Source of the DNA: a virus | Reading direction: 5' to 3' (one strand) | DNA: 36,717 nt | IMG/VR virus record: IMGVR_UViG_3300044961_000497 | Coordinates: 1 to 36,717 of that record | Part shown: one piece after another, positions 20,578-30,060 of the stretch | Numbering within the stretch: the first letter of the stretch is position 1 | How the letters are laid out: each line of letters starts with the position of its first letter | Notes under the pieces: generated by a model | What the model was told of the DNA's origin: nothing | The model's input: only the letters and a program-made list of their open reading frames with translations | The model's database searches: none | Program-made: the position numbers and the translations under genes

Positions 20578-21771
20578 TCAGGAAGCCGGACCGGCCTTGA
20601 GGAATGCGATGGCCTCGCCATTGACGACACGACCGTCGGTGCGGATGGTGAACCTCCAAGCCTTCTTGCCTTGGTCGGCGTACCGCTCGCCCATGTAGAA
20701 CACCTCCATGCCGAGGCGGTCTTGGATGCGATAGGCCGCGCGGATGTCTCCATAAGCGATGAAGCGGCTGGAGACTGCTGGAGCCGGAGCGTAGTCGGAC
20801 ACATACACCGGCGAACCGAGCAGCAGGTTCGGCTGGGAAGCCGTCAGACCGGGCTGCCAGATGTACTGGTTGTCGTGTGCCTTCAGCTTGCGGATGGTGC
20901 GCTCAACACTGTCGCGCATGATGAATCCGGCGCGGGGGCGATAAGTGCGCTTGAGAGCATGCTGCAAGTCGATGAGGTCGTCAGCCGTGAACACCGGATT
21001 GGGTGACGGAGCCGTGGTATGCTCAGCAGGAGCGATGCCCGCGTCACCACCGACCTTCACCACGTTGAACAGCCCGAGAGGCTTGTTCACGCCGTTGCCG
21101 ACGTAGTAGGACTCGTTGGTCCCCTCTTCGATGGCACGGGAGGCTGCGCCGACGATGAACTCGGTGATCGAAGCCGCGGAATCCGCCAGAAGCTCGTCGG
21201 ACACCGGAACGATGAATCCACCCTTGTGCGCGGTGAGCACCTCGCGGCCGAGCGACGGGGAAAGCTGCGGGTATTCGCTACCCTCGCCGAGCCAGCCGAA
21301 GGTGATCTTCGTGGTCTCAACGGGGATTTTGACGAGCGTGCGGGAAGTGCGCACGTCGGCGATCTGACGGATCGGGTCCGCGTCGGTGACCCGCTGGATG
21401 ATCTGGGTTTCCAGAGTCTCCGGCAGGAGGAAGCCACCCTTGGTGTCCGTGCCAGCGAGGAGGAGGTTGGACTTCTCACCGGTGAGGAGGTAATTCGCAT
21501 ACGCGCGAAGCACTTCGTCCGAGGGAGGAGTCGCAGCTTCCGTCTTACGGGGGTTGAAGTCGCGCTCGGAAGCGAGGCGGTTCTCCACTTCGGCGAGAGC
21601 CTGATGACGGTCGATGATCTTGCCAATCTCGGTGATTCGGCTGTTCATCTCGTCATACTTCTGCTCCTCCGAGGAGGTGAGGTCTCGCTTCGCGCGCGCG
21701 GCGGTATCGAGGATGCGGCGGGATTCGGCTACAAGCCCCGCACGCTCGTTGATGAGGTCTTGGATATGCAT
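20578..21771 (-). CDS. Major capsid protein, HK97 fold
   Basis: A 397-residue protein of the HK97 phage capsid family. The first 75 or so residues are a charged coiled coil (ERAGLVAESRRILDTAARAKRDLTSSEEQKYDEMNSRITEIGKIIDRHQ), the delta scaffolding domain removed by the protease encoded just upstream. The mature part contains AGTDTKGGFLLPETLETQIIQR, the A-domain and an extended-loop region, and the C-terminal SRFIAYGDIRAAYRIQDRLGMEVF with a final DGRVVNGEAIAFLK. It builds the icosahedral head. Leader: CTAACCCAACCCAATAAG. Confidence 0.95.
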   Translation of the reverse strand: MHIQDLINERAGLVAESRRILDTAARAKRDLTSSEEQKYDEMNSRITEIGKIIDRHQALAEVENRLASERDFNPRKTEAATPPSDEVLRAYANYLLTGEKSNLLLAGTDTKGGFLLPETLETQIIQRVTDADPIRQIADVRTSRTLVKIPVETTKITFGWLGEGSEYPQLSPSLGREVLTAHKGGFIVPVSDELLADSAASITEFIVGAASRAIEEGTNESYYVGNGVNKPLGLFNVVKVGGDAGIAPAEHTTAPSPNPVFTADDLIDLQHALKRTYRPRAGFIMRDSVERTIRKLKAHDNQYIWQPGLTASQPNLLLGSPVYVSDYAPAPAVSSRFIAYGDIRAAYRIQDRLGMEVFYMGERYADQGKKAWRFTIRTDGRVVNGEAIAFLKAGPAS

Positions 21772-21775
21772 CTGG

Positions 21776-22480
21776 TTACTTATTGGGTTGGGTTAGCTCA
21801 TTGAGCCGTTGTATCCGTTCGTGGATACTGCGGGGCGTCAACGAAACAGTGTTCTTAGCCGCTTCCGGAAGCGACTTGAAAGGGAGAAGGTTCACAACAT
21901 CAGAACGCAGATAGTTCGTCGGGACTGTGCCTTCGACGATCTCGTCGGCCAAGCCCCACTCGACCGCCTGTTCGGGACTCAGCCATGTCTCATTGGCCAT
22001 GGCTTGCGAAAGCTCCTCACGTGTCTTCTTCGCACGACTGTAGCCATTCAGGATAGCCTCCTTGATGACTTCGAGAGCCTCTGCCTCTTTGCGCATTTGA
22101 GCCGCGTTCCCCCACACCATCGAGGAGGGGTCATGAATCATCATGTTCGAGACTTTCGACATCTTGATGCGCTTGCCCGCCATGGCGATGGTGCTCGCCG
22201 CGGAAAATGCAGCCCCTTCCACCATAGTCGTCACGTTGGCATCATGCGCCCGGAGCGCATTGTAGATGGCAAACCCGTCGTAAACTGAGCCACCCGGCGA
22301 GTTGATGTGCACCGTGATGTCGCGGCCCTTCAGAGCACGAATCTCAGCGGTAAGCTCCTTCGCGCGCACACCCTCTCCGTCCCAAGTGTCGCCGATGACG
22401 TCAAAAATGTAAATGTCAACAGACGCACTTGCGACATTGCGGATGTCAAACCAGCGTTCAGCTTTGGGAAATGGTCTCAT
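21776..22480 (-). CDS. Head maturation protease, ClpP/S14 family
   Basis: A 234-residue serine protease: HINSPGGSVYDGFAIYNAL, then VEGAAFSAASTIAMAG (catalytic Ser in the GAAFSAAS segment), then MSKVSNMMIHDPSSM (catalytic His). It cleaves the delta domain of the capsid protein. The ATG at 22480 overlaps the portal gene by 23 bases. An alternative ATG at 22543 would add 21 residues of portal shadow (ending NLRPSLNLK). Confidence 0.93.
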   Translation of the reverse strand: MRPFPKAERWFDIRNVASASVDIYIFDVIGDTWDGEGVRAKELTAEIRALKGRDITVHINSPGGSVYDGFAIYNALRAHDANVTTMVEGAAFSAASTIAMAGKRIKMSKVSNMMIHDPSSMVWGNAAQMRKEAEALEVIKEAILNGYSRAKKTREELSQAMANETWLSPEQAVEWGLADEIVEGTVPTNYLRSDVVNLLPFKSLPEAAKNTVSLTPRSIHERIQRLNELTQPNK

Positions 22481-23720
22481 CTTGAGATTGAGACTTGGTC
22501 TCAGGTTGACGGACAGGTTGTATTGGTTGTCCGTTAGCGTCAAGCATTTTCAAGTTCTGACTCAATGCAAATAAATCCCCGCCGGGCACTGGGTTGCGAT
22601 TTTCGAGTTTGCGCCACTCGTCACGAGAAAGAACGCCATTCTGGAACTGCTTCTCCAAGGCAGCCGTCCGAGCCGCAATGTCCGCACGGAGAAGCCCCTC
22701 CATCTCAAACTTGAAGTGATACCCAAGCGCACGTTCACGAGGCGTCAGAAGCCTCATGTTGAGCGCCGATTCCCACCGAACCGTCCACGGAAGTAGGGTG
22801 TCCGTGATGTAGCTCTGGTTCTCCTGCTCTACATTGTTGTAGTGGGCCGCATCAGTGATGCCCGCCTTGATCTGCGGCACTCCGAACACTTGGCAAATCG
22901 CCTTGTCTTGTGCCTGCTTTGCCTCAAGGAATTGGCTGTCGCGGTTATTCACGGCAGGCAACCGGCTGACCTTCGCACCGCCATGCAAGAGCAAGAATGA
23001 ATGTGCATTGCGCAACCCCTGATGGTTCTCCTCGATCTCTTTCTTGAAAGCTTGGAACTTCTCCGGGCTAAGCGTTTGCGCAAACTCGTAAATCGCAGTC
23101 GGGTTGATCGCGTTCGGAAAGAATCGGGCTGCATAGTCCTGAAGTGCAATAGCAAGCCCAATGGGTTCCCGAGCAATCGTAGGAATATCCAGCCCGAGGA
23201 TACCATCATCAGTCAGCCCCTTCAGGTGAATAACTTGGTCTGGCTTCAGAGGAGCACCACGGAAGTTATAGATGAGTTTGCCGTCTGGTTGGCGGATGAC
23301 CTGAATGTCTTGGTTGCGCGCGGGCCACAGCTCACGCACTCGTCCGAGACCATCGCGAACGATGAGCATGTAGCCATTTCCGCGGAGAGTAGCATTGGCC
23401 TGAACAGCCCCTACGAGGTCGGCAACTGTCATCTCCTCGTTCGGTGCATAGCTGATCAGATTTGAAACCGGGTGATCCCAAATCACTTCGCTCGTGCCGT
23501 TTGCCTGCGTACGGTACAGATGGATCGGCATCGACAGCATCGACCGGCTGATCGCGTTCACGCAGGCCCAAACCGTCGAAACGCCAAGGGCGGTTTGCGC
23601 ATCCACCGTGACGCCTGAACGAGACTCCGCCCCACCGAAAAGCTCAACCAACCACGGCTCCGGCTGATCGAGACGCGCGTTCTTGAACCACTTTCGGATA
23701 CGGTTGAGCATGGGAGGCAT
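22458..23720 (-). CDS. Portal protein, HK97 family
   Basis: A 420-residue portal. Hallmarks are TALGVSTVWACVNAISRSMLSMPIHLYR near the N-terminus, PVSNLISYAPNEEMT, LRGNGYMLIVRDGLGRVRELWP, PLKPDQVIHLKGL and the C-terminal QVFGVPQIKAGITDAAHYNNVEQENQSYITDTLLPWTVRWESALN. It forms the dodecameric DNA channel. The start at 23720 (or 23711) follows the AGACTCAGTCTC element. It lies downstream of the tail genes instead of beside the large terminase. Confidence 0.94.
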   Translation of the reverse strand: MPPMLNRIRKWFKNARLDQPEPWLVELFGGAESRSGVTVDAQTALGVSTVWACVNAISRSMLSMPIHLYRTQANGTSEVIWDHPVSNLISYAPNEEMTVADLVGAVQANATLRGNGYMLIVRDGLGRVRELWPARNQDIQVIRQPDGKLIYNFRGAPLKPDQVIHLKGLTDDGILGLDIPTIAREPIGLAIALQDYAARFFPNAINPTAIYEFAQTLSPEKFQAFKKEIEENHQGLRNAHSFLLLHGGAKVSRLPAVNNRDSQFLEAKQAQDKAICQVFGVPQIKAGITDAAHYNNVEQENQSYITDTLLPWTVRWESALNMRLLTPRERALGYHFKFEMEGLLRADIAARTAALEKQFQNGVLSRDEWRKLENRNPVPGGDLFALSQNLKMLDANGQPIQPVRQPETKSQSQDETISQS

Positions 23721-23724
23721 GTTA

Positions 23725-23737
23725 AGACTCAGTCTCA
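23725..23737 (-). promoter_or_regulatory. Palindromic TGAGACTGAGTCT element before the portal gene
   Basis: On the minus strand TGAGACTGAGTCT, in which TGA is the stop codon of the glycosyltransferase gene, followed a few bases later by the portal ATG. The same 13 bases in the same stop-codon position occur at 31546-31558, before the tail tube gene. It could be an operator, RNA processing site or recombination seam. Confidence 0.5.
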
Positions 23738-24757
23738 AGAAGTCAACGGAAGAAACTCCGGCTTCCACGGACGACGCATGACGCGAAGGTGCCCTACGCA
23801 CTCCCCAACCGGCTCGTGGAACGCGACCAAGTGCTCGTATTCCACTGCTCGCTCATCCTTCTTCTTTTTCGACCAGATGACATGATCTGCCGGAGCATGG
23901 GTGATGCACGCGATGCGGATGCCAGCAGGGTACCAGCGGTACCAATTGATGTACAAATCCTCTGTGCCTTTGCCATCGTACCCTTCGAAGCGGGCAAGCT
24001 CGGTCGCACGTCGTGTCATGAGGTTGCAACCAAAGCCGCACCAATCGACCGGCACGACAGCCCCTTTCCCGATGCCGGGATAAGCAAACTCAAGCCAGCC
24101 TCTCCGCCGATATTGAATTGCATTCAGGGCGAACACATTGCCCTTCGAAGGACACTCCTCGATGGCCTTGCGCACCTTCTCCATGCGCTCCTGCATATCC
24201 GGTGTCACAACGCCAGATTTGAACTCTTCCTCAAGCTTGTCGCCTTCGGCCTTGAGTTCAGCGGGAATCTCTCGCTCTTCAGGGAACACATTCGGTAGGA
24301 TCGGCGCGTGGGGTGTCCCGAAGCCGCCCAGGTAAAGGTCGTTCGGGTAGGGTAGGAAAGCAACCTCGTAGTAGCCACTATCAAACTGCAAAGTCGGGAG
24401 CATCGTTGTCAGTGCATTGACCGGCGGCAAGACGTCCGAATCCAGCGACCAAACGTAATCTGCACCGGCATCCAAAGCGTTTTCGTGCATTGCCTGACGC
24501 ATTGCAGCAATCCGGAGTTGTGCCTGCTCCTTGTAGTTCTCGCCCGTTTCTTCGAGGTTGGGGAGCATAAGCGGACGGGCATCCAACCCAATCGCGCGCC
24601 AAGCATCGACCACACGAGAGACGGAAGCATCCCCGCACACGACAGCTTGAGGCAAAGGCAGCTTCGCGTGCCGGAAAGCCGCTGCGATGCGCTTGCCCTG
24701 CGAGAGCATAGCATACTGGTACTTCGACGTGGCCGCGACGACGACTTGGATGTTCAT
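23735..24757 (-). CDS. Glycosyltransferase, GT-A fold
   Basis: A 340-residue protein. The start MNIQVVVAATSKYQYAMLSQGKRIAAAFRHA and the YVWSLDSDVLPPVNALTTML segment (Asp-x-Asp, about residues 104-108) point to a GT-A-type nucleotide-sugar glycosyltransferase. Later acidic and aromatic motifs (VDWCGFGCNLMTRRA; GKGTEDLYINWYRWYP) resemble the acceptor-side E/D-D-L motif of family 2 enzymes. It overlaps the end of the Ser/Thr-rich virion gene by ATGA and is followed by the portal gene, so a virion protein is a likely acceptor. Modification of host glycans is the alternative. Confidence 0.85.
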   Translation of the reverse strand: MNIQVVVAATSKYQYAMLSQGKRIAAAFRHAKLPLPQAVVCGDASVSRVVDAWRAIGLDARPLMLPNLEETGENYKEQAQLRIAAMRQAMHENALDAGADYVWSLDSDVLPPVNALTTMLPTLQFDSGYYEVAFLPYPNDLYLGGFGTPHAPILPNVFPEEREIPAELKAEGDKLEEEFKSGVVTPDMQERMEKVRKAIEECPSKGNVFALNAIQYRRRGWLEFAYPGIGKGAVVPVDWCGFGCNLMTRRATELARFEGYDGKGTEDLYINWYRWYPAGIRIACITHAPADHVIWSKKKKDERAVEYEHLVAFHEPVGECVGHLRVMRRPWKPEFLPLTS

Positions 24758-26739
24758 GAGGTGATGGTGGAGTAGCTGAGCGCTTGCGGGAAGTCTACGC
24801 TACCAAAACAAACAAAAGAAGCATTTACTGCTACTGCGGCAGAGGTACCTTCAGGCACCTCGTTAGTGGTCGTGACGGTACTCCCAGAGATTCCTTGCAG
24901 TGTCATCTTCATTGGGAAAAAGGGTTGTACATGCAAAGCCGACTCTGAAGCCCCTGCTATTCCTCCGTAGCTGGAATCAAAAACCCCACTTCTAGCTGTC
25001 GATGGTACACGAGTAGTAGTTGGCAACACGTTAGAGGCGGTTTGCGTAACTGTGACCGTGCTCGTCGAACTCAAGGAAGTGCTAAGGCGGGTAACAGTGA
25101 AAGAGTTAGAACTGCTCTGTTGAATGTAGGTTCCTTGTGGCTGTGTGCCAGTCGCAACGTAGGTCGTGTTGGTCGGTAGAAACACGGAAAGCTGGTTCCC
25201 GCCACGTATCAACGTAGGCATGATCAGCGTGCCGGACGAAGTCTGAAAGTCCATAACTGACCCCGTGACGCCGTCGAATCGCCTCAGTTCATTGGTTGGA
25301 ACTGCATAAGCCGCTAAAGGTGATCCATTATCCACCAAAGAACTTCTCGCATGGAAAACCCTTACTATAGTGTGAGAAGCAAGTGAAGTTGTGTTACTAA
25401 GCTGTACCGTAGAAAGTGGCACCGTGTCAGTGGAAAGAAAACTGATTGTGCTGGCGCGTGAAGATGTCAGTGTAACCGCAGTTGATCCAATCGGCATGGT
25501 GACTGTATGCGATACTGCTAAAGTAGTGGTCCTACCCACCGGCAAAAGGTGATGAAAGACACTTGATGCAGACGTCGATGACGTGATGGTAGTCTGAGCA
25601 CCAAAAGCAGTAGAAACAGACGACAGAATTCGAGTAATATTAACTGTCTGTGGTGCTTGGCTCAATGCACGGATGACTGAAAAAGCAGGCGCACGAGTCA
25701 TGCTTGTAACATTTTGCACTGTGGCTCCAAACGTCATCGTTGTGGACGTTAGAGTAGTGAAAACCAATGCTGACACATCAGTAATGGATGTAGAGAAAGT
25801 AAACTGCTCAGGCGTCCAAGACGTGACAGTAACCAAGCCATCTGAAGAAGAGGACACGAGCAAGTTCCCCCAACCCGCGCGAGCAAGTAAAACAGTTGTT
25901 GTAGTGTCCGAAGGGTACGCCGAGCCTGCCAGTATAGCCGTCGTGTATTTCAAAGTGTAGCTCCCGCCAAATTGCGACGTGATGGAGGAGGAAGTCGATG
26001 TTGTCTGCTGGAAACTGCTTAGTGTGGAGTTCCACGAGGAGCCGGTGATGGTTTGCACCGTGGTCGCCGTGGTGGTGTTTTGCGTTGGCCTTGCCATGTG
26101 AACTGAATTAGGGACGTTTGGTCCGCCAAAATTAGTAGAGGTCGTAAACGTCGAAAACGGGACACTAGAAGAAGCAAAATAGGAAATAGCCACGAAAGTT
26201 GTTGAATTCCCTGAAACTGTGGCGTCAAACTCAGTCGTAGTGCCCCAAGTATTCGCAGAAAAAGTGGCCCACGAAACATACGATTGCGAAAAAGTATGCA
26301 AGAGTATCGAGCCGCTAAATTCACTGTAGGAAACAGACATCGTCCCAGCTACATGAGTTACCGACCAAAAAGACGTAATTGCGCTCGATGTTGAAGTGCT
26401 AACAGAAGCAAAAGAAGGGCCAGTTTGGTAGGATGAAAAAAAGCTCGCCGACACTTGTGTTGGCTCTAACCGCATAAACGATTCATAGGATTCACTGTAA
26501 GAAGAAAACCCATTGTTTCCTGAAGCGGTGTGCCATGAGTAGTTTTCAGAACGTGTTCTCTGTCGTATGCTCGAAGAAACCGATTGACTAGTCCTAGTGC
26601 CCGTACTATCCAATTCAGACCGAAAACTGAAACTCCCAAGAACATCAGTCTGATCGTGTAAAAATTCGCCTCTATCAGCCTCCCTAGTCGTCCCCGGAAG
26701 CGGCCCAGAACGTGTTGTCGATGCAAGCCAGGTCCACAT
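24754..26739 (-). CDS. Large Ser/Thr-rich virion protein
   Basis: A 661-residue protein of which, by eye, at least a third is Ser or Thr, spread along the whole chain in short beta-type repeats (TTTATTVQTITGSSWNSTLS; SSTSTVTVTQTASN). No signal peptide, membrane helix or enzyme motif is apparent. Lys is very rare. Its DNA is visibly richer in A+T than the neighbouring genes. Position after the tape measure and two tail genes suggests the tail tip or adhesion device. The adjoining glycosyltransferase makes heavy O-glycosylation plausible. The start at 26739 is 3 bases after the preceding stop. Confidence 0.82.
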   Translation of the reverse strand: MWTWLASTTRSGPLPGTTREADRGEFLHDQTDVLGSFSFRSELDSTGTRTSQSVSSSIRQRTRSENYSWHTASGNNGFSSYSESYESFMRLEPTQVSASFFSSYQTGPSFASVSTSTSSAITSFWSVTHVAGTMSVSYSEFSGSILLHTFSQSYVSWATFSANTWGTTTEFDATVSGNSTTFVAISYFASSSVPFSTFTTSTNFGGPNVPNSVHMARPTQNTTTATTVQTITGSSWNSTLSSFQQTTSTSSSITSQFGGSYTLKYTTAILAGSAYPSDTTTTVLLARAGWGNLLVSSSSDGLVTVTSWTPEQFTFSTSITDVSALVFTTLTSTTMTFGATVQNVTSMTRAPAFSVIRALSQAPQTVNITRILSSVSTAFGAQTTITSSTSASSVFHHLLPVGRTTTLAVSHTVTMPIGSTAVTLTSSRASTISFLSTDTVPLSTVQLSNTTSLASHTIVRVFHARSSLVDNGSPLAAYAVPTNELRRFDGVTGSVMDFQTSSGTLIMPTLIRGGNQLSVFLPTNTTYVATGTQPQGTYIQQSSSNSFTVTRLSTSLSSTSTVTVTQTASNVLPTTTRVPSTARSGVFDSSYGGIAGASESALHVQPFFPMKMTLQGISGSTVTTTNEVPEGTSAAVAVNASFVCFGSVDFPQALSYSTITS

Positions 26740-26742
26740 AGT

Positions 26743-27348
26743 TCAAGGTTGAGCAATGTTCCACGAGTACCAGATGTCTAGCGGGAACTCGCCCGCCAGA
26801 AGGTTTGTTTTCGACGTGCGAAACCTTTCCACAACATTCGCTTGTACGTTACGCGGCAGAAGCACTTGGCGCACCACACCCCCACCTTGATTCGTAACGA
26901 TCCCAACGAGCACGGCAAACGTCACAGGCGGGGTTCCCTGCGTCACCGCGATGGGCGCAGGCGCATCGACTTCTAAAGCAAGCGTGATCGTGCTGATGGC
27001 CCCGTTGAACGTTGTCACGTTTGCCACGACGTGCCTGACAGACGAGGGAGGCAAGGTCAGCGTGGCATCCCAATTTGTCGCAATCGAACCGTTGATCGTC
27101 CCGAGGGTGACCTTAACGTCCGAACCGGTAAGCTGAATCTGCCACGGACCATCCGGTGTCACCGTCCCGCCCCCACCAACCGGTAGCACGCGATCCCTCA
27201 CGACCTCCGCGTTCCAGCCGTTCGCCGAACGTTTGACTCGCAGAGACGGCGACGGCATCGGCTGGAGTTGCCGAATAGCATCCACAACCTGATCCGCCCA
27301 ACGTTTGATGTTAGGAGGGACGCCGGTCAGATAGGGAGGCAAGTTCAT
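26743..27348 (-). CDS. Tail-tip region protein of unknown function
   Basis: A 201-residue protein. The N-terminus PPYLTGVPPNIKRWADQVVDAIRQLQPM is a helical segment like those that join tail fibres or tail-tip proteins to the tail. The rest is beta-rich (WQIQLTGSDVKVTLGTINGSIATNWDATLTLP; TTFNGAISTITLALEVDAPAPIAVTQGTPPVTFAVLVGIV), a pattern seen in minor tail proteins. It overlaps the upstream gene by ATGA. Confidence 0.72.
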   Translation of the reverse strand: MNLPPYLTGVPPNIKRWADQVVDAIRQLQPMPSPSLRVKRSANGWNAEVVRDRVLPVGGGGTVTPDGPWQIQLTGSDVKVTLGTINGSIATNWDATLTLPPSSVRHVVANVTTFNGAISTITLALEVDAPAPIAVTQGTPPVTFAVLVGIVTNQGGGVVRQVLLPRNVQANVVERFRTSKTNLLAGEFPLDIWYSWNIAQP

Positions 27349-28136
27349 GACAAATACACGTTGCTCCGGTCAAGCAACACCTTGTCCACCCCCGTCCACT
27401 CCTCCGACCTCGTCCAACGGGACAGCCTCGACTGGCGAATCGACCGATCGGCTGATTTGATCCACTCCCAGCCAGACGGAAGTGACGGGAAGCCACCCGG
27501 CGGGTTCTCCTTGAGACCTGCTGAAGAAGTCGGCGGCGGCCCCCCAACATAGCTGCGGATACGCCGGATGACCGGCGAATAGAGAGCGAACGACTCAACA
27601 CCTTGCAAAATGAGTCTAGGTAGCTTCAGTTCATCCGAGGACCAAGTTGTAGATAAGGTGACTATCGTTCCAGTCGGGTTACCAGAAGAGTCTTTCTTGT
27701 TGTACTTCAGGTCTTTGCGAAGAGTCGGGTCTTGTTCATCCTCCCAAGCACGCAAGTCAGACCACTTTGCCTCAGTCAGATTCGCAAACAGAACATGCCG
27801 TCGAACGTCCTCCGATACTGAGACCCATTCAATCTCATAGGAGGTCTCAGCCAAAGCACCTGTAATGCCCCCACCGCCAGCGTCAAATCTCTGTTCGGCT
27901 TCTACAATGAGGCGGGCCTGCGGCACAGCCGAATGTTCGGTCATCGGCTCGTAGCGAACGTTCGTCACCTCACCGGAAAAACCTGCCCACCCAGTAGTGC
28001 CTATCGCGGGCTTGCCGGGGTCTAGAATCGACTCCGGGCCTTGGTAGGACCACGTGACTTTGCTGCCGCTCTCAGTCTCCTCAGAAACCGGAAAATTGTG
28101 CTCAAGACAATCTGCAACGGTTACTTTGATTGCCAT
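27345..28136 (-). CDS. Putative minor tail protein
   Basis: A 263-residue mixed alpha/beta protein encoded directly after the tape measure, where a distal tail or tail-tip protein is expected. Visible features are WSYQGPESILD, TNVRYEPMTEHSAVPQARLIVEAEQRFDAGGGG and a Trp/Arg-rich C-terminus. I recognise no family; the role is assigned by position only. Confidence 0.7.
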   Translation of the reverse strand: MAIKVTVADCLEHNFPVSEETESGSKVTWSYQGPESILDPGKPAIGTTGWAGFSGEVTNVRYEPMTEHSAVPQARLIVEAEQRFDAGGGGITGALAETSYEIEWVSVSEDVRRHVLFANLTEAKWSDLRAWEDEQDPTLRKDLKYNKKDSSGNPTGTIVTLSTTWSSDELKLPRLILQGVESFALYSPVIRRIRSYVGGPPPTSSAGLKENPPGGFPSLPSGWEWIKSADRSIRQSRLSRWTRSEEWTGVDKVLLDRSNVYLS

Positions 28137-28137
28137 G

Positions 28138-30060
28138 TCAGTTCCTCCAAATCTCCATCGACCGAGCGATCGAGGCTAGGTAAACTGTCTGCTTCTTTGC
28201 TTCGGTCTCCAAAACCGGCTCGGTGGACATAGCAGCTGCGGTCCCAAGGAGCAAACCCCTTCGAACCATGTCGTTGAAAGGAGTTTGCCTAGCTGCCTCC
28301 ACGCGATTGGCGTTCCCGCGCTGCTTCGCCAAGTACTGCTCGACTTCCTCGTTTGTAAGCAATCCAAGCTTCACGAGGTCGTTGAGCCTCTTCCGCTGCT
28401 GCTCCTCAGCATACAAAGGATCGAGACTGGCTTTGATCGCATCTGCCGCCGCTTGTTGTGCTTTCTGAAGCTCGTAGAGTTGAACGACAAGTTTTGCCGC
28501 TTCTGGACTGTTGCTGACGTTTTTGCCGTCTTCTTCGAGAAATCTCAGTTTATCAGTTAAACTGGCAATCTGCTCTGAAGGGGTCATCAAATCGAACGAC
28601 ATACTTGCCATTATATCTGCGGCCTCTTTCATATCACGAAGGCGCTCCTCAGAAGCACTCTTAAGCTGCTCCACAGTCTTTCTCTGTATCTCAAGCAAAG
28701 CGTTCTGCCGCTCCAACGCTCTGTTGGCTGCTGCTGTTGCGTCTGCTTCCGCTTGCTTGAATGCCGCCAGCTGCTGCGTGTTATCACGCCGGAGTCTCAA
28801 TGGCTCCTTAACCTCAAACATAGGTCGTCCTCCCCTACGAGGGTTGGACCGTGGAGAAGAAGACCAATACTCGGAGGCTTCTAACCGTCTCCCAGCTGTT
28901 ACAAGCGCATGAACCGCGCGTTGTCGCTCTGCAAGTGCAGCGGTCAGCTCACGCTCAGCAATAACCCGTTGCTCCGCAAGACTCATCTGTTCTACGTCTC
29001 GCTTGCGATTAGAGTCAGTGAGCGACACAAACTTTTCTTGCTCTTGGCGCAAAGCCTCTATTGCATCTTTAGCCTTCTTAGCGGCATCCTCCATGTTGTA
29101 GAGGCGGTAGATGAGCACTCCGAGAGATACCGCCGCACCAGCAATAGCTCCCCACCTACCAAATACGCCCAGCATCTGCGAGCCTTGCTGCGAAAATGCA
29201 ACTAGTGCGTTCGTGCCGCTCGCAACCTGAACAGCGAAGTCCTGAATCTGATAACCGGCCTGCTGCAAATACATGCCATAGCGCGAAGCCGCCCGCGACC
29301 CAGCCTCAAACTGGATCGTCTGCGCACGCATTTGCATGTAGGCCGCTGCTTGTTTGTCGGAAAGAAGCCCACGATCAACCAGCTTGGTAAGCTCTGCCCT
29401 CAACTTAACCAAACGAAGCGTCGGGTTGACCGCCTCCTTGATAGCCTCTGCCTGCTGAAAAAGAGCGCGCTCGGTGTTGCGGGCTTCTTCGGCCTTGGCC
29501 TCCTCAAGCTGCATTTGCCGCTGAAGCTGCTTTGAGAACTCCATGCCCGACCGCTGACGCTCAGCGATCTCTCGGTCGATCGAACTGAACTGCTGCTGCC
29601 AGTATTGCGAACTCAGCCTCTGCCTCTGCTCAAGGTCGGCCCTAGCGATCGCGGCGTTACGCGCCAACAAAGTTTGCTCATCACGGGCAGCCTGCGCGTT
29701 CGCTTCAGCCTGCTGCTGCTGAAACTGCATGTCCACACGCCGACCAGCCAACCCACGATTCGGGTCAACTATGCTCGCCTGCTCAACACGAGAACTGGCG
29801 GTCACGAAGGCGATCTTTGCTGATTCCTCCAGCTTCTCAAACTGGCGAATCAACTTCGCCAGCGATCCGGATGTCATCGGCACGTTGGAGGCACGCACGA
29901 AGTCCTCCATCGCCCGACGGTAATGCCCCTGCATTTTCGACAACGCAACCTCGTTGTCTCGGAGCGCCGTCGCCAACGAGTCGGCCAGCTTCTCAGCGCC
30001 TCGGGTGAATCCCGAAGCATCCAGATTCGCTCTCGCACTAAAATCGGCAACGATTTGCAT
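28138..30060 (-). CDS. Tail tape measure protein
   Basis: A 640-residue protein, mostly long coiled-coil helices rich in Ala, Gln, Glu and Arg, with one hydrophobic segment near residues 300-320 (WGAIAGAAVSLGVLIYRL). The N-terminus ADFSARANLDASGFTRGAEKLADSLATAL is typical of tape measures, as is its place after the gp10-like and chaperone genes. Its length would correspond to a tail of very roughly 90-100 nm at about 0.15 nm per residue. Its start overlaps the preceding stop codon (TGATG). Confidence 0.85.
   Translation of the reverse strand: MQIVADFSARANLDASGFTRGAEKLADSLATALRDNEVALSKMQGHYRRAMEDFVRASNVPMTSGSLAKLIRQFEKLEESAKIAFVTASSRVEQASIVDPNRGLAGRRVDMQFQQQQAEANAQAARDEQTLLARNAAIARADLEQRQRLSSQYWQQQFSSIDREIAERQRSGMEFSKQLQRQMQLEEAKAEEARNTERALFQQAEAIKEAVNPTLRLVKLRAELTKLVDRGLLSDKQAAAYMQMRAQTIQFEAGSRAASRYGMYLQQAGYQIQDFAVQVASGTNALVAFSQQGSQMLGVFGRWGAIAGAAVSLGVLIYRLYNMEDAAKKAKDAIEALRQEQEKFVSLTDSNRKRDVEQMSLAEQRVIAERELTAALAERQRAVHALVTAGRRLEASEYWSSSPRSNPRRGGRPMFEVKEPLRLRRDNTQQLAAFKQAEADATAAANRALERQNALLEIQRKTVEQLKSASEERLRDMKEAADIMASMSFDLMTPSEQIASLTDKLRFLEEDGKNVSNSPEAAKLVVQLYELQKAQQAAADAIKASLDPLYAEEQQRKRLNDLVKLGLLTNEEVEQYLAKQRGNANRVEAARQTPFNDMVRRGLLLGTAAAMSTEPVLETEAKKQTVYLASIARSMEIWRN

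Noticed and set aside
24754-26739. Diversity-generating retroelement target
   Set aside because: No reverse transcriptase, template repeat or adenine-biased variable repeat pair was found in the window.
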